Shown piece by piece: positions 29,731 to 42,038 of a stretch of DNA of 64,000 nt; the first letter of the stretch is position 1; each line of letters opens with the position of its first letter. Location: positions 2,480,001 through 2,544,000 of the forward strand of contig JAJUBI010000002.1 of assembly GCA_022419385.1 (NCBI GenBank), in the 5' to 3' direction. The DNA is from Paraconiothyrium sp. Pb-2020 (lineage: Eukaryota; Ascomycota; Dothideomycetes; Pleosporales; Didymosphaeriaceae). The position numbers and the translations under genes are program-made. The notes under the pieces were generated by a model that saw only the letters and a program-made list of their open reading frames with translations, made no database searches and was not told the DNA's origin.

Positions 29731-30827
29731 CTAGGTATTCCCCCACCGCTCGTCTGGTGGCAGGGGATATGACGAGAGGCTGCCAAAATTTCCATCATTC
29801 TGAGCGTAATTCCCTTGGATCCCAAGGATGTCGTCGGGGTTTTCAGGGTGTAATCGATGTCCGTGAGGTGCCCAAATGGTTTCCGTTATGCCCATAGAGA
29901 TATCATAGTCTCGGAGGTCATCCACACTCAAGCTCGCAGGTTCGATATGGTATTGTTGGATACCGTCGACACTTAAACTAGGATCAAGATCCGGGTGGGC
30001 GTCGACTGAGGCTGACGGCTCGTCGCCGTGATAGTGCCAGAGACCATCAACACTCAGGCTTGGATCAATTCCTGAGCGAGCTGGCCCAAGGGTCGTAGGT
30101 TCGTTGTGTTGGAGATCGTCGACACTTGGAAGATTCGGGTGAACTGAGACAGACGGCTCAAGGCTCGGAGGTTCGCCATGACTGGCTGATGCCTCGCCGA
30201 GAGACCACTCATACCGCTCGTAGTTTGGTAGATACTTGTTCTCCACGAGTTGTTCTTGAGATGGCTGTTCCCCTAGTGGTGAAGAGGCTTGCTCCAGGAC
30301 AGCCTCATGATCGATGACAGGTTCATGGCTCTCAATGTTGAGTATGTCTAGGACAGTCTCGTTGATTATGTCCAGGATGTAATTTACATTTGGTCGAGGA
30401 TGGCTTTCCCTTTGCGCTGCAGTTTCATTCAAGATGCCGTTTGCGCGTGCGTGCAAGAAAATATTTGTCAAGGCGTCTGTCAACGTCGCGCGTTGTCGGT
30501 GCGAAAGCACCTCACTGTCAATATGTCAACGGAGTATTGAGCTCGAGGGTAGACCTACCTGGTCAAGTACTTTGGAGAAAAGACGCATACTTGATTAGAA
30601 GATAGGCATTCTTTGCATACTTGGCGGCCGGAATCGGAGGATCGGAGTGCGCACTGCGTAGAGGTGAGCGACATCTCGGCATCCCGGGGGTTGGCAGGTT
30701 TCACCCGCTTCTTCTTCACTCGACAAGCCTCGCAAGCAGTTGGCGCACGCCTCACCCTGTCCTTACGACTCCTGAGCATTTCGGTACGCATATGCATGGC
30801 ATTGAGATGCATGGCATTGAGATGCAT
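29731..30827 (-). CDS. Zn2Cys6 transcription factor
   Basis: Three exons: 30,705-30,827, 30,559-30,653 and 29,731-30,514. Introns of 51 and 44 nt give 333 residues in frame. Splicing restores the binuclear zinc cluster CEACRVKKKRC then C-x2-C-x6-C (KECLSSNQVC), which is broken in the unspliced frame; this is strong support. The N terminus contains a duplicated MHLNA pentapeptide from a 15-bp tandem repeat, and a later ATG (30,779) is an alternative start. The C-terminal part is acidic with three or four imperfect repeats around SLSVDGL/I/DL, possibly an activation region. There is no fungal-specific middle homology domain, so the protein is short. Target genes are unknown. Confidence 0.85.
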
Positions 30828-30830
30828 CTG
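30796..30830. repeat. 15-bp tandem duplication in the zinc-cluster gene
   Basis: ATGGCATTGAGATGC occurs twice in a row at about 30,797-30,826 and encodes the duplicated MHLNA segment on the minus strand. Confidence 0.8.
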
Positions 30831-31097
30831 GGCTGCATCGGAGCGCTTTATCAACCAGTATAATTCCTGTATGCCCAGAGAGTTGCCGCAGCGCTGCGCG
30901 CTCTAGCGCTACCCCTCGCGGCACAGTTTGGAAGTTGATTGATGTGAAACATGGCAGGGACTGCGGCATCGACACAGCAAGGGTACGTGTTGGGCTCCAG
31001 ACCAGGCTATCGGCATATCACGTGAAGACGATCGAGCCTCGACGTTGTGCCGCTTGACGCCGCCGCTTATCACTCCCCCCTGCTAACACCCTACGCC

Positions 31098-32946
31098 ATG
31101 CTCTATCCTGCAATCGTATCCAACATGCCCCGCGAGGGCAGAATCGAGCACATCCCAGTAGAGTTGCAACAGCTTGTTTTCAGCTTTGTATGTACGGCAG
31201 TCTATTCGATGTTGAAGCTAATGCGAGATAGTTGGACTGCGGATCTTTGGCAGCTCTCTGCCTGGTCTCGACACATACGAAGGCAATCGCGGAATGTATA
31301 CTTTACAGACACCTTGAGCTGCCACTCTCAACCTTCGAAGATATCGACCAAGTATATACACTATTCATAATCCAAGCCGCCTCGCAGATTCGGTCTCATA
31401 CACGTGCCATTACCATCATCGATACTCCTGCTCCCGCTGAAGCACTTCCTTCTCGTAAGCTTCAGCGTCGCAGCATCGCGGAATTGCGCAGATTGACTCC
31501 CACCATGGCTGAGAGAGACCAGACGCTTTACTTAATCATCTCTCTGATCCCACATGGAAGAATGCGTGCATTCAGGTACGTCACGTCTGACCGAGCGTGC
31601 CTTGTTGACGCTTGCAGGCACTTATCTTCTCGGTCACTATCGTACAGAATCTTTGAGTACTTATCCTATACTCAACGAGAGCTACAGTTCCTTCAAGCCT
31701 CGACACACTCAGAAGAGCACTATCAAGCACGATATCAGAGTTATTTCAATCTACCCTCTGCTCTTCAAGAGCTGTGCAACCTAAGCGTTGTCGATATTAC
31801 CTTCCTCTCTGTAGAGAGTTTCGTTGGAATACTTCACTGGCTGGACAGGACACGATGTGCAGAGAGCGTACGCAAGCTTCGTTTCCATGCTCATACATCA
31901 AGTCCATTGGCATTTGCTCAGGCTTTTAAGAAGGAGGTCAGGGACGTGCTATGGAACTCACTCCAGCTGAGACAGCTGACCTTGGATGGTTTCGATCTGC
32001 AAGACCTCTACCTGTCGGTTTCTACATTCACCCAGGTTCAATCGCTCACGCACCTTACGTTGTGGCAGTGTCAACATGCGTCACTATTCTTTTCCCAGCT
32101 CAAAAATGTGTTGATCAGAATACCTAGACTGATCAACCTCCAACATGTCGCAGCAACGTTCGACGACGATGAGCAGGTAGACTTTGACCTATGTCTAGAG
32201 GGCATTTTCAAGATCTGCGAATTACATTCACTTCATCTCGTTTGGCAGCACCCTCTGGCACGTCCGAACATCACTCTGGCCGCCATGCCCTTGCTTGCGA
32301 AAAGTCTTCGATCGTTTTCTTTACACTGCAGAAGCCTCAATCAAGTAGCAGAACAAGAGGTCTTCTATATCCGTGAGGGCTTCAGCACCCTTGTTGGACA
32401 TTGCCACAATCTCCAACAGTTGGCTATCCAAGCTGACGAATACTATATTCTACCTCAAGTCTGGGAAGCGCCAATCCTTCCGCAACATCTGTTATATTGG
32501 GTATGTCCGGCACGAGATCAGGAACTATCATCTAACAAAATTAGAGCGCGCTTCGACACATGCCTATTCTGACGATCCTACACCTTCGACAGTACGAATG
32601 GTGCCAACATCCGGGATCGAGGAGCGAGAAAGATGTTGCCTGGGATCTGGAGCGTTTTGCGTCAGGCCTTTTCGCTTTCTTAGATCGCGAAAGATACTGC
32701 CCCAAGTTGCGGTGTCTCGTCATCGGGATGCGGCAATCACCGGCATTCCACAGCGTTTCGAGTCGTATTCCGAGGCATTACTTTTTGAAAGCAAGACAAA
32801 AGATTGGTCACAGCATCGAGCGAGTGATGGCAGCATCTGTGACGTGGAACCAGCTGCAAGCCGAAATACCTAGCACTACGATCCTCGACTACGATCCAGG
32901 GTGTCACTGGCTAGGCGGCCGGCCCGGGCAATATTATAGCTTCTAG
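31098..32946 (+). CDS. F-box protein
   Basis: Exons 31,098-31,187, 31,232-32,500 and 32,545-32,946, with two 44-nt introns (GTATGT donors), total 586 residues in frame. Joining the first two exons rebuilds a canonical F-box: IEHIPVELQQLVFSF then LDCGSLAALCLVS. The rest is Leu-rich and probably forms a leucine-rich-repeat-like substrate domain. F-box proteins recruit targets to SCF ubiquitin ligases. ATG at 31,125 is an alternative start. The upstream region has ATATCACGTGAAG near 31,017. Confidence 0.82.
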
Positions 32947-33051
32947 CTTCTAGATAAATCCGGTGTACTGTTTTGATACCAATCATGAGAATCATCAATA
33001 CTATGATAGATGACGAAATGATAATGTGCAAACACGTGTGACAGAGTTTGA

Positions 33052-35189
33052 TCATAATGTGCGAATGTCTTCTAATCTATTACGTAGATAGGAGAAGTCG
33101 ATCAAACGCTTGCCTAAATATAGTTGAGTACTGGTGCAGAAGAATATCCTAGGTCGTGACTCATATCGGCCCAGGTGCGCCAAAACTTGAGGGTCTGACT
33201 TTATCATGTTTAAAGGCCTCTTGAGGAATGAGTCGTCTGAGCCCGGCGCAACGAGGAGTGTTTTGAATCCGTGTGAGTCAATTTTTTCTAGGGTCTCAGC
33301 GATGGCAAGAGTATTGCCCTCACATTGGATGATTGGGCTGAAAACAGGGTCTTCTTCCAACGAGATGAACGTGAACACTACTGACGTACTTGACTTGTGC
33401 TGAGGCATGCCTCTGCTTGTCTGGGTTGTCTGAGCATCTGCATTCTGATGATCCAAATCCGAGTTTGAGTGGCGGGGCGAATCCGCTCTGCCACGCACCC
33501 TTGAATCGAATCATTCCCGCGTATATCACTCCTTAGACTGCCAAAGAAAACTGACAGTGCCAATACCAGTTTTCCAAAAGAGGTCAGGGAAGGTCCGATC
33601 GATTTGGCAGCTAAAGCATGCGATATGAACGGAAGATACAAGTAGTGGTAGTTAACTGTGGACCTATCTGATGCAGGGTGCTCCCCGGTCATGGATTGAC
33701 GCATCGATTGTAGCCGAGGTTTATAGATAGCTTGCCGAGCATGCCGCAACTGAGATTCCTGGTCGAAAGCAGACGGAGAAACGCTGTATAAAGCTTCAGG
33801 TCGTTCCCTCTTCATGTGCTCGCGGATGTCACACATATCTGGGTTGCGATGCTTCAGTCTCAATATCACATCTGACTCGAAGCCCAGATGATCAGCGGCA
33901 TGTGCTAGTCGAACGAGCCAACCGGAGCTGTCAGTGGTTGTACCGCGTACCCTTGCTGGCACGCTGGTTTTGTCGCGCAAACAAGCAAGGAAGAGCTGTA
34001 CATAAGCCAAGTCCACGGCCCTCCTAGGGTCCGTCGAGATCCTATGCTCTTCCGCGTTGCTGTGTTGGATTATGCAACTGCTGTCTTGCGTATCAACACT
34101 CTTACAACAGTCATGAAATGCCGTTCTAATCGTTAGCTGCGCTTTCATAGGTAGGACAAGTTGCCGCAAAGCGACCATGGAAGTCCCGATAAGCTTAGTG
34201 TGCTTGAAGAATGTGTTGAAGCTAGGGACGAATTCCGGCAAATTGAGCACTCCATGTAGTATGCTCTCTCTTGATGTCTCGTGTACTCTGGGAAAGATTT
34301 TATGGGATGAATGTAGCGTCTCGATCTTTTCACGATCGATTGAACTCCATGTCGGAGCGAGCGCCTGGAGATTCTGGACGGTGAGAACATCGCACCAGCT
34401 GGCGTTGCCTTGTGTCAAGGTATTCCATGTCGTAATCATGTATGAGAGATAACTTTCAATTTCCTTTTCCCATCAGCCCACGTCGAATCAAGCGGATCTC
34501 GAAGGTAATTACCTCGTAACACCTCCAACTAAGTATCGGGGGAAAGCAGCTGATATGAAAATCTTGCCAGAGTCCTCGAAATGGCTCCAGACTATCAAGA
34601 GATCTCATCAACCGCTGGTTCCGCGACAATTGAGCTATGTTCTTTTGCTTGGATTTGCTGAGCTTAGAGAGCCAGGCTGCGGCGTCCTCAAGGGCGTCCG
34701 CCCTCTGATGATATCGCACTCGAAGGTATATCTCACCGTCACATAAGGGACCGTGATTTCTGTACACCTGCCGGATATGTACACTAGCTCCAAGAGGCAT
34801 TTCTGTTGGGTTAGTGCATGGGTAGGCGAGACATGTATCAACATACCGGCTGAGTAGAAATCCACCGCCCACCATTCGGAAGGATCATGCTCATTGTCTC
34901 TTGCGCTCTCCAGCCTGAATTTGCCGTGCAAGCAATGCATCACCATAGATTCCGGGCAGGCCAGTTTTGGGTAATCACTGACACGATAAAGTTCATTGCG
35001 AGCAGTCCCACTCTTATCTAGCAATGTTTCTAGGTCTGGTGCCCGTATCAAGGTGGGTAAGTTATGGTAGATATCGTCAACGCAGCAACCTGTACAATTG
35101 TCTCCGTAAGTCTCCGATTCCATATAACGCAAGGCTCGTAACGGAACGACTGCGGTACCGAGGTAGAATTCACAGGCTTTCGAGTCCAT
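33052..35189 (-). CDS. Uncharacterised multi-exon protein
   Basis: The first exon 34,847-35,189 starts at MDSKACEFYLG and splices over a 44-nt intron (GTATGT...CAACAG, 34,803-34,846) into a frame running to about 34,460. A third long open stretch occupies about 33,378-34,440 and a fourth 33,052-33,370; the borders between the last three are not certain. The combined product is around 650 residues, mostly alpha-helical in appearance, with no recognised motif. An ATATAAA element lies about 35 bp upstream of the ATG. The gene is divergent from the patatin-like gene. It may be two genes. Confidence 0.5.
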
Positions 35190-35297
35190 GGAACAAAGAT
35201 GCAGCAGCAAGTCGCTCAATTTATATGTGTGCACATTTTCCTTCTCGTTGCAAATTTCTGAGGCCCTTTAGAATGCTTGCTATAAGAAGAAAGATCG

Positions 35298-38200
35298 ATG
35301 AACCTTTGGACAATCCACAATATGGGGACCTCGAACAATCTGGGACTGATCCACGCTTTTATTGCGAATGACGAGGCGTATATCATGCTAGGAGATGGAT
35401 TAAGAAGGGCAGTGGATCGACTTGCCTACCCTGACACCGAAGTCCCTGCATTTGTTGTCTGCATCGGAAGAGGGTTATCCATGAAACTGTGGGGTGGTAG
35501 GCATGCACATCCGCTAGCTGAAGTCCAGGTCAATCGCCTCTCGGAAAATCACAGTCAAGCAATGTTCATGGTTTCAGTAGACCTTGAGCATCTGTATAGC
35601 AGATTCCCACTTCGCAAGTATGACCACCTTCCGTACAGTCATCGCGTAGCATGGGCCGGTAGATCCACAGATTTGGATACAGATACTACTATAGACACCG
35701 TTTTAGGTCGCCTTGTGTTGCCCTTTAGCGATGTAATATGCCTTTTCTTGGATGATTTTGGATCTACAGGGGAAGCAATCGACATTATCACTCGATGGTC
35801 ACGTATCATGGCCAGCACAAAGACCTCCTGGAAACCAACACTTCTCCTGGCCAGTCGTAAGTCACCGATCACCATTGACCATGAGAAAATATCGTTCTTC
35901 ACAGTCATTAGCTCGGTCCAGGTGTCCGATCGTCGTTCAAAAGGTTTCCAGAGTTCGGTTTTACAAGCTGTGGCCCCAGTACATGAGCAAAGAACTGTAT
36001 CACGATCGTTGTTCTCAGCGCGGCATCTGATGGGATTTTTCAAAGGGGCCATGAAGCACCTTGCCCAGGGGTTAAACCACTTCGACTTCGTCACTGCAAC
36101 CCGGACCTTGAACCCCGTCGGCCCTAGTCTTAGCACGCATGTTCGAACGTTTCTAGAGCTATGCAGGCAGAATGAGGTCAGCAAGGAATTTGGCTTCCGC
36201 TATATATCTTCTGCACTTGTTATGGATAGCTGCCCTCCGGAATGCACTGAGTAGTCAAAGTCCGCATCAAGTAAGCTAACATCGGAAGATTTCAATGGAG
36301 AAGCTGTTTTCGATTCGCTGTATGCTACACATTGTTCTGAAGCATTGGCGCAAGCGGGTTTCTCCCCGAAGACTCCTGTGAGCTTATTAGAGCAAAGTTT
36401 TGCAGATTCTATGGATTGGTCCAACCCGGCTGTGCCGCCAAAAATCATCAAGAGGTTATAAGATCCTTCGAAATTGACTGGACGGGTTTTCGTACTACTC
36501 GATCATGTCTCGTATGCCTGCGTCGAAAGCCAGAGCATTCTTTCCGCCGCTGTGGGCACACGCTGTGTGATGAGTGCGTACGTATATTTGGATCGCAGCT
36601 GGAAGAGAGGGAATCTGCTTATATCTTGGCATCGTGCTTAATCTGCCCTGTGGACAACAAGCTTATCGTGGATCTGAAACCGCCCACTGCCGGCGCGCGA
36701 CTCCTCGTCCTTGATGGAGGAGGAATTCGAGGAATCTTCAGCATACTAGCCATACGAGCTCTGGATGCCGTGAGAAGGCTACCTTATCCAATATATGATG
36801 ATTTCGATCTCGCTATGGGCACAAGCTCTGGTACGTCTCCATCAATTCTATGTTATGTTTCTAAGCGTCTGATTAGGAGGCCTTATTATTCTTATGATGT
36901 TTCTTCGCCAAACAATGTCTAAATGTCTCTCGCTCTTTGAAACCTTGGCGACTAGAGTATTTTGCAGACAACAAAACGGTTTCCTATCTTGGTTGTACGG
37001 GACCATATCATCTCTTGTCACAGACAGTCGATATGGCTCATATGAAATAGAGAGGTGCATCAAAGAAGTGTATGGGAAGGACAATCGGCTATTCAACGGT
37101 ATCGGTCACGAGTCGTGCAAATCTGGCACTAAATTTGGAGTTACTGCGATGACTGTTTCTACATCGCAGCTATGCATCCTTTCTAGCTACAATGGAGAAG
37201 GGGCCAGGAAGGGTAAGGAATATTTAAATCATCTCTGGAGGATGCAGATTAATGATGGCAGGTTATCTACATCACCGTCCTGTTCGAATTGATGAGGAAG
37301 TTCGTGTCTGGGAGGCGTAAGTTTCTCAAGTATGAAAGCGGCCTTTACTAACCGGTTCTAGTGCTAGAGCGACGTCAGCGGCACCTTCATATTTCCCTGC
37401 AAAATTCATTCGCGGACTTGGCTTTACCCAAGACGGCGGCGCTGGTAAGTACAACAATCCGATTGATCCTGCCGAATGGGAGGCAAAGGCTGTCTGGAAA
37501 ACTGCTTCCGATGTTGTTGTATCCATTGGGACTGGCTACACTCAAACGCCTCAGCCTTCACCAGTCATATCGGATCGGCTTCGACTCCGCGACCGATTTT
37601 TGGTTAGGTTGTTGCGCATCCTCTTTCAAGTGATTGATCCACAAAGCAGCTGGGAGGAACATTTCAACCGCCAGGCCGAGGACGACCGTGAGAAGAACCA
37701 CCGAGTGAACATGGCACTAGCACAAGCACCCGAACTTGATGCATCCGATGAACTCCCAAGACTGAAACGTATCTCTTCCCTGTTCCTGGAGCAATTCGAC
37801 TTCAGGCCTGTAGTTCAGAAACTCCTGGCGGCTTCCTTTTTCTTAGTACTACAGGGCATGCCGGAGTCTGTAGCCGGCCACACCAAATTAAGATGCATTG
37901 GCACAATACGTTGCCGTAGCCCTGATAGTCACGCCCTCATAAATAGAGTCCTCGACGAATACCCTGCTGCGTATTTCAGTCTCGACAGAAGAGAAAACCT
38001 CGGGGAAATTGCCCGGCGGAACCTATGCAAAAGTTGCGGAAAGTACTCTAAGGCTGTCTCATTCAATGTACATGACATGGAGCGGCCTGTAAATGTCTAC
38101 CTACATTTCAACACATTATGGAATTGCAGAATCAGCGGGTTTCCGCAAAGTGTGGTGTCTGTGATACACAAGCTGTCGCTAGAAGCGGATTTTGGTCGGT

Positions 38201-38319
38201 CTGACCATGGACCGAAGCAGTCGAGAGGGTGCTGTTCTTTTCCGAGAGGGAAGCATTGTCAGAGCAGAAAGCGTTCTCTTCCATCAGATCGCTCGAGCCG
38301 AAAACGGATTAGACTGTGA
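35298..38319 (+). pseudogene. Patatin-like phospholipase with RING-like zinc segment, carrying two lesions
   Basis: The N-terminal domain (35,298-36,251) stops at TAG (36,252-36,254). The same frame then continues to about 36,450, where the reading frame must shift. From there a Cys-rich segment (CLVCLRRKPEH, CGHTLCDECV, CLICP) precedes the patatin domain: oxyanion DGGGIRG, nucleophile GTSSGG and catalytic Asp in QDGGAGKYNNP. Three clean introns (36,831-36,876; 37,213-37,261; 37,317-37,361) restore these motifs. Patatin domains hydrolyse acyl chains of membrane lipids and occur as effectors or partners of fungal NOD-like receptors. The upstream TAG and frame change could be mutations or undetected introns; the catalytic half is complete. 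Confidence 0.72.
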
Positions 38320-38378
38320 TAGCCCTTATTAAGTGATCCAATATAAAGTACCATCGTTCCCTCCCCGCGAACCAGAGA

Positions 38379-39043
38379 ATGGCATGCTCACCAACGAAAA
38401 CGAATAGCCGTCTTGCGTGCGTCGTCGTCGCCACGTTACTCTACGTCGCCAGTGCATTTAGCGTGTTCACAGTTTACCGCAGCGACACGCCCCATGTCTC
38501 GGAAATCGCGGTACTGAAGGTAGGTTTTACTAGAGACTATCTCAAATGCTAACGGCGCAGCGCATATATCCTCATCGTGGTAGTGCGCCCCCATGGTCTT
38601 TACTTACCATCGGAACTTCCGATTATTGCCTTCACAACGGTGAACGTGTCCACTGCAGCCCACTCCCGATACAGCTTCACCTTCTCGACTTAGGACACCA
38701 CTCTTTGCCTGATTATGTAGAGACGCTGGTGCACCCCGCTGTCGTATATGCAAGTCTAACAGTTGGTCTCACTGCAGGGGTGTCCTCTTTGACGATGTAT
38801 TGGATCTCTATATCCGGACACAGAGCACATGCTATTCGTGGTCTCCAGGTGTTGTTCTCAGTAGTCTCTCTAGTCTGTTATGTTTACCCACTGACGTTGA
38901 TCGTGATTATGTATAATTATTTTCGCGGTGTCGCTTCATTGTCTATGGAACTCGGGTCATTTTTCCCTAGGTGCCTCATAGCCGTGTCCTGTTCTGCTTG
39001 CTTGACCATGATAATACTCGTTACGCGACCGCGCTCCGTATAG
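38379..39043 (+). CDS. Small tetraspan-like membrane protein (SUR7/PalI-like)
   Basis: Exons 38,379-38,519 and 38,561-39,043 around a 41-nt intron (GTAGGT...GCGCAG), 207 residues. The first helix is at about 14-35, followed by an extracellular loop with DYCLHNGERVHCS. Three more hydrophobic segments follow (about 118-140, 153-175, 184-202). The topology and the Trp/Cys loop recall fungal SUR7/PalI and claudin-like proteins of the cell cortex. TATAAA lies about 30 bp upstream of the ATG. The family call is tentative. Confidence 0.6.
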
Positions 39044-39771
39044 ATAGATCTCCAAAGGAATATAAAATGTAGACCTCTAAGGTCCTGCACGGCCTCACGA
39101 GACGCACAGACTAGCGAGACAAATCATCGATACTTCCAACTCCATCTAACCTACAACTCCCTACAGGCCTAAGATCTACATCTTTGAGGTAGAATAATTA
39201 ACTTTGCTATCTTCTTAATATGCCCTAACCTTGTAAGCCCAAAATTACAGAGCACTATAATCCTCTTAGACCGGTCAAAATCAGTACTGCTAAAGTGAAG
39301 GATACATACCACCGAAGGCGCTGGTCCACAGGATGACTCGATCGGTCTTTCGACGACGTCTGTACAAAAGGTCGCTTACGGGAAACCGCTTAATATTACT
39401 GGCTAGCTTCCGCTCACCCTGCAGCTATTGTGTTATGCGGAGTTTTACATTGTTGCCACCCCGGTCGGTACCTTGAATCGTAAGCGAGCGATCTGCTGCC
39501 GAGGCATTGGTACTAACACAGTACTGTATCTTACATAATATCTTTGTCAGCTCAATGCCACGCACAACCCCGTGGCGACAATCACGTGGCGACAATCACG
39601 TGGCGATGATCATGTGCGAATGGCCCCCACACCTCAGCCTGTTAACTGTGCCTCACAGCACATGTTACCTCGAAAGACATCGCCTACTCCTCCGCGCCTC
39701 TCGATCTCTCCGTTTGTCTCCACTACGATCCAGCTCGCGAGCTCTCTACCCTGAGAACATGCGTGGCCGCG
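39044..39771. promoter_or_regulatory. Intergenic region upstream of the HET receptor
   Basis: About 730 bp without a credible gene. It holds a 14-bp tandem repeat with CACGTG junctions at 39,571-39,612 and otherwise only short shadow frames. Confidence 0.5.
39571..39612. repeat. Three tandem 14-bp units with CACGTG junctions
   Basis: CGTGGCGACAATCA is present twice exactly and once as CGTGGCGATGATCA. The junctions create two CACGTG hexamers (39,583-39,588 and 39,597-39,602). They lie 160-200 bp upstream of the HET gene start and may be binding sites for a bHLH-type factor. Confidence 0.7.
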
Positions 39772-42038
39772 ATGCGCCTTCTCAAGTGCCTCCCGGACGG
39801 CGGCTTCGGGCTAACCTCTTTTGACGACGACTCCACTCCTCCCTACGCCATCCTCTCGCACACCTGGACGGAGGGCCAGGAAGTCACATACCACGAGCTG
39901 TTGGCCGGAACGGGCACGAAGAAGGACGGATATACCAAGATCTGCTTCTGTGCCGAGCGCGCTGCAAAAGATGGCCTTGAATATTTCTGGGTCGACACCT
40001 GCTGCATCGACAAGTCTAGAAGCGACGAGTTGAGCACTGCAATCAACTCCATGTTCCGCTGGTATGAGCGCGCGACTAAGTGCTATGTGTACTTGTCCGA
40101 TGTTTCTGTACCAGACGAAGTCGTCGACGTCCAAGCCTTCCGTAAATCGTGGGAACAGTCATTTCGGCGCAGCCGGTGGTTCACGCGAGGCTGGACGCTG
40201 CAAGAGCTGCTCGCGCCACCTAGCGTCGAGTTCTTCTCGCGTAACAGCAGGTGCCTAGGCTCTAGAGTCTCGCTGGAGCAGGAGATACAAGATGTCACCA
40301 GCATTCCTGCGAGGGCGTTGCGAGATCCAAAGCTCTCCGACTTTAGCGTGGACGAGCGAATGAAATGGGCGGCAAAGCGCACCACCACGCTGAAGGAAGA
40401 TAAGGTATACTGCTTGCTTGGGATCTTTGGCGTCTTTTTGCCGCTTATCTACGGTGAAGGAGAGGAATATGCAGCCTTGCGGTTGAGAGATGAAATACAG
40501 AAGCGCCAGCAGGGGCAGGGAAAAACAGATCTACAGGATCTTCCCAGTGTGTCTCTCCCTGACTGCGGCAGTATCCCACTGCGCGATATGTACTCAGCTA
40601 AACACGCGCAGTTTCCTCGTCACTACCGTTCCCCCGTAACGAGCTCTTTGTTGGCCGAGAAAGCCAGCTTCAGGCGATCGAACAGACCCTTCTCTCATAC
40701 AATACTCACCAACGCATGACAATATATGGGCTAGGGGGCTGCGGGAAATCAGCGCTTGCGCTCGAGGCCGCGTATCGCGCCCTAGCGACACGTGCCAGAC
40801 CTCTAGTCTTTTGGGTCCCTGCCATGAGCCAAGAAAGCTTCGACCTTGCCTTCCGAGAAATTGGCACCCGCCTCCGCATACCGGGAGTCAGCGATGACGG
40901 TGCAAATGTTAAGCAGCTCGTGAAGCAGGCATTAAGCACGATCCATTCGGATAAATGGCTGATGATCGTGGACAACGCCGACGATCCTGGGGTATTATTC
41001 GAGCCTGACAGCAATGCTCAGTCAGCTCGATTAATCGACTACATCCCGCACAGCAGTTCAGGTTCGGTCCTTTTCACTACTCGCAGCAGAAAGGCAGCCA
41101 CTGAACTTACCCAGACATATGTTCTTGAACTAGATGATATGGGCCTAACTGAAGCTCGGCAGCTGCTTACGCGACGACTATCAAGACAAACGCTGCTTGA
41201 TGATAAGGTGGCCGTGGACGGATTACTCGGATCGCTCACAGGTTTACCACTTGCTATCGTGCAGGCGACCGCTTTTATAAACGAAAACGATATATCTGTA
41301 TCTGACTATATGTCGCTGTTGCAGCATGCTGGCACGAAAGCGGAGCTCTTTAGCGAGCGCTTTGAGGACTCCAGCAGATACCGAGGGATGGATAGCACAG
41401 TTGCAAAAACGTGGCATATATCCTTTGAGCAGATCCAAAGGCAAGATCCCCTTGCAGCGGAGTACCTCTCGTTTATATCATGCATTAATCGTATCGAGAT
41501 TCCTCAGTCGCTCTTGCCGCTAGGAACATCTCAACTGCAGCATATAAAAGCGCTTGGCACCTTAACAGGATACGCATTTCTTACCGAGCGTCATCAGACT
41601 CTCCCAGGAGCTAACAAGGAGAGGTTCTTTGACATGCATCAGCTCGTGCATATGGCGTTGAGCTGGTGGCTGGAGGGACATGGTCAACGTAAAGCCTGGG
41701 CAAGTACGGCAGCGGCCCGGATGGAAGAACTCGTACCGTATGGCGGACATGAGAGAAGAGAGATATGGATGGCATACCTCCCTCATGCACTGCACGTGGT
41801 AGATATAGAGGTTGCTTCAGATACTGCGACTAGTGTTAGGCTCCTAGAACGAATAGGGCGATGTCAAGAAAGCAGTGGGCAATATGCCCCGGCAGAATCG
41901 ACACATCGACAAGCATGGTCCCTAAGGGAGGTGTTGTTTGGGCGGGAGCATCCCGACACGCTCACCAGCGTCAGCCAGCTTGGGTCAGTGCTAGAGAGGC
42001 AGGGAAAGTACAAAGAGGCAGAGGTGATAGAGCGTTAA
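39772..42038 (+). CDS. HET-NB-ARC-TPR NOD-like receptor, truncated at first RIP-type stop
   Basis: Exons 39,772-40,546 and 40,612-42,038, intron 65 nt (GTGTGT...branch GCTAAAC...GCGCAG), 733 residues in frame. HET domain about 20-170 (AILSHTW, YFWVDTCCIDK, SRWFTRGWTLQELLAP). NB-ARC from about 262 (FPRNELFVGRESQL), P-loop GLGGCGKS near 297-304, Walker B LMIVDNADD. One complete TPR (REHPDTLTS, RQGKYKEAE) follows before TAA at 42,036-42,038, where sister units have CAA. The rest of the array is described separately. The role is predicted non-self recognition leading to HET-mediated cell death. The TPR consensus is that of the PP-motif receptors, not of the HET receptors at 3,131 and 51,558. Confidence 0.85.
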
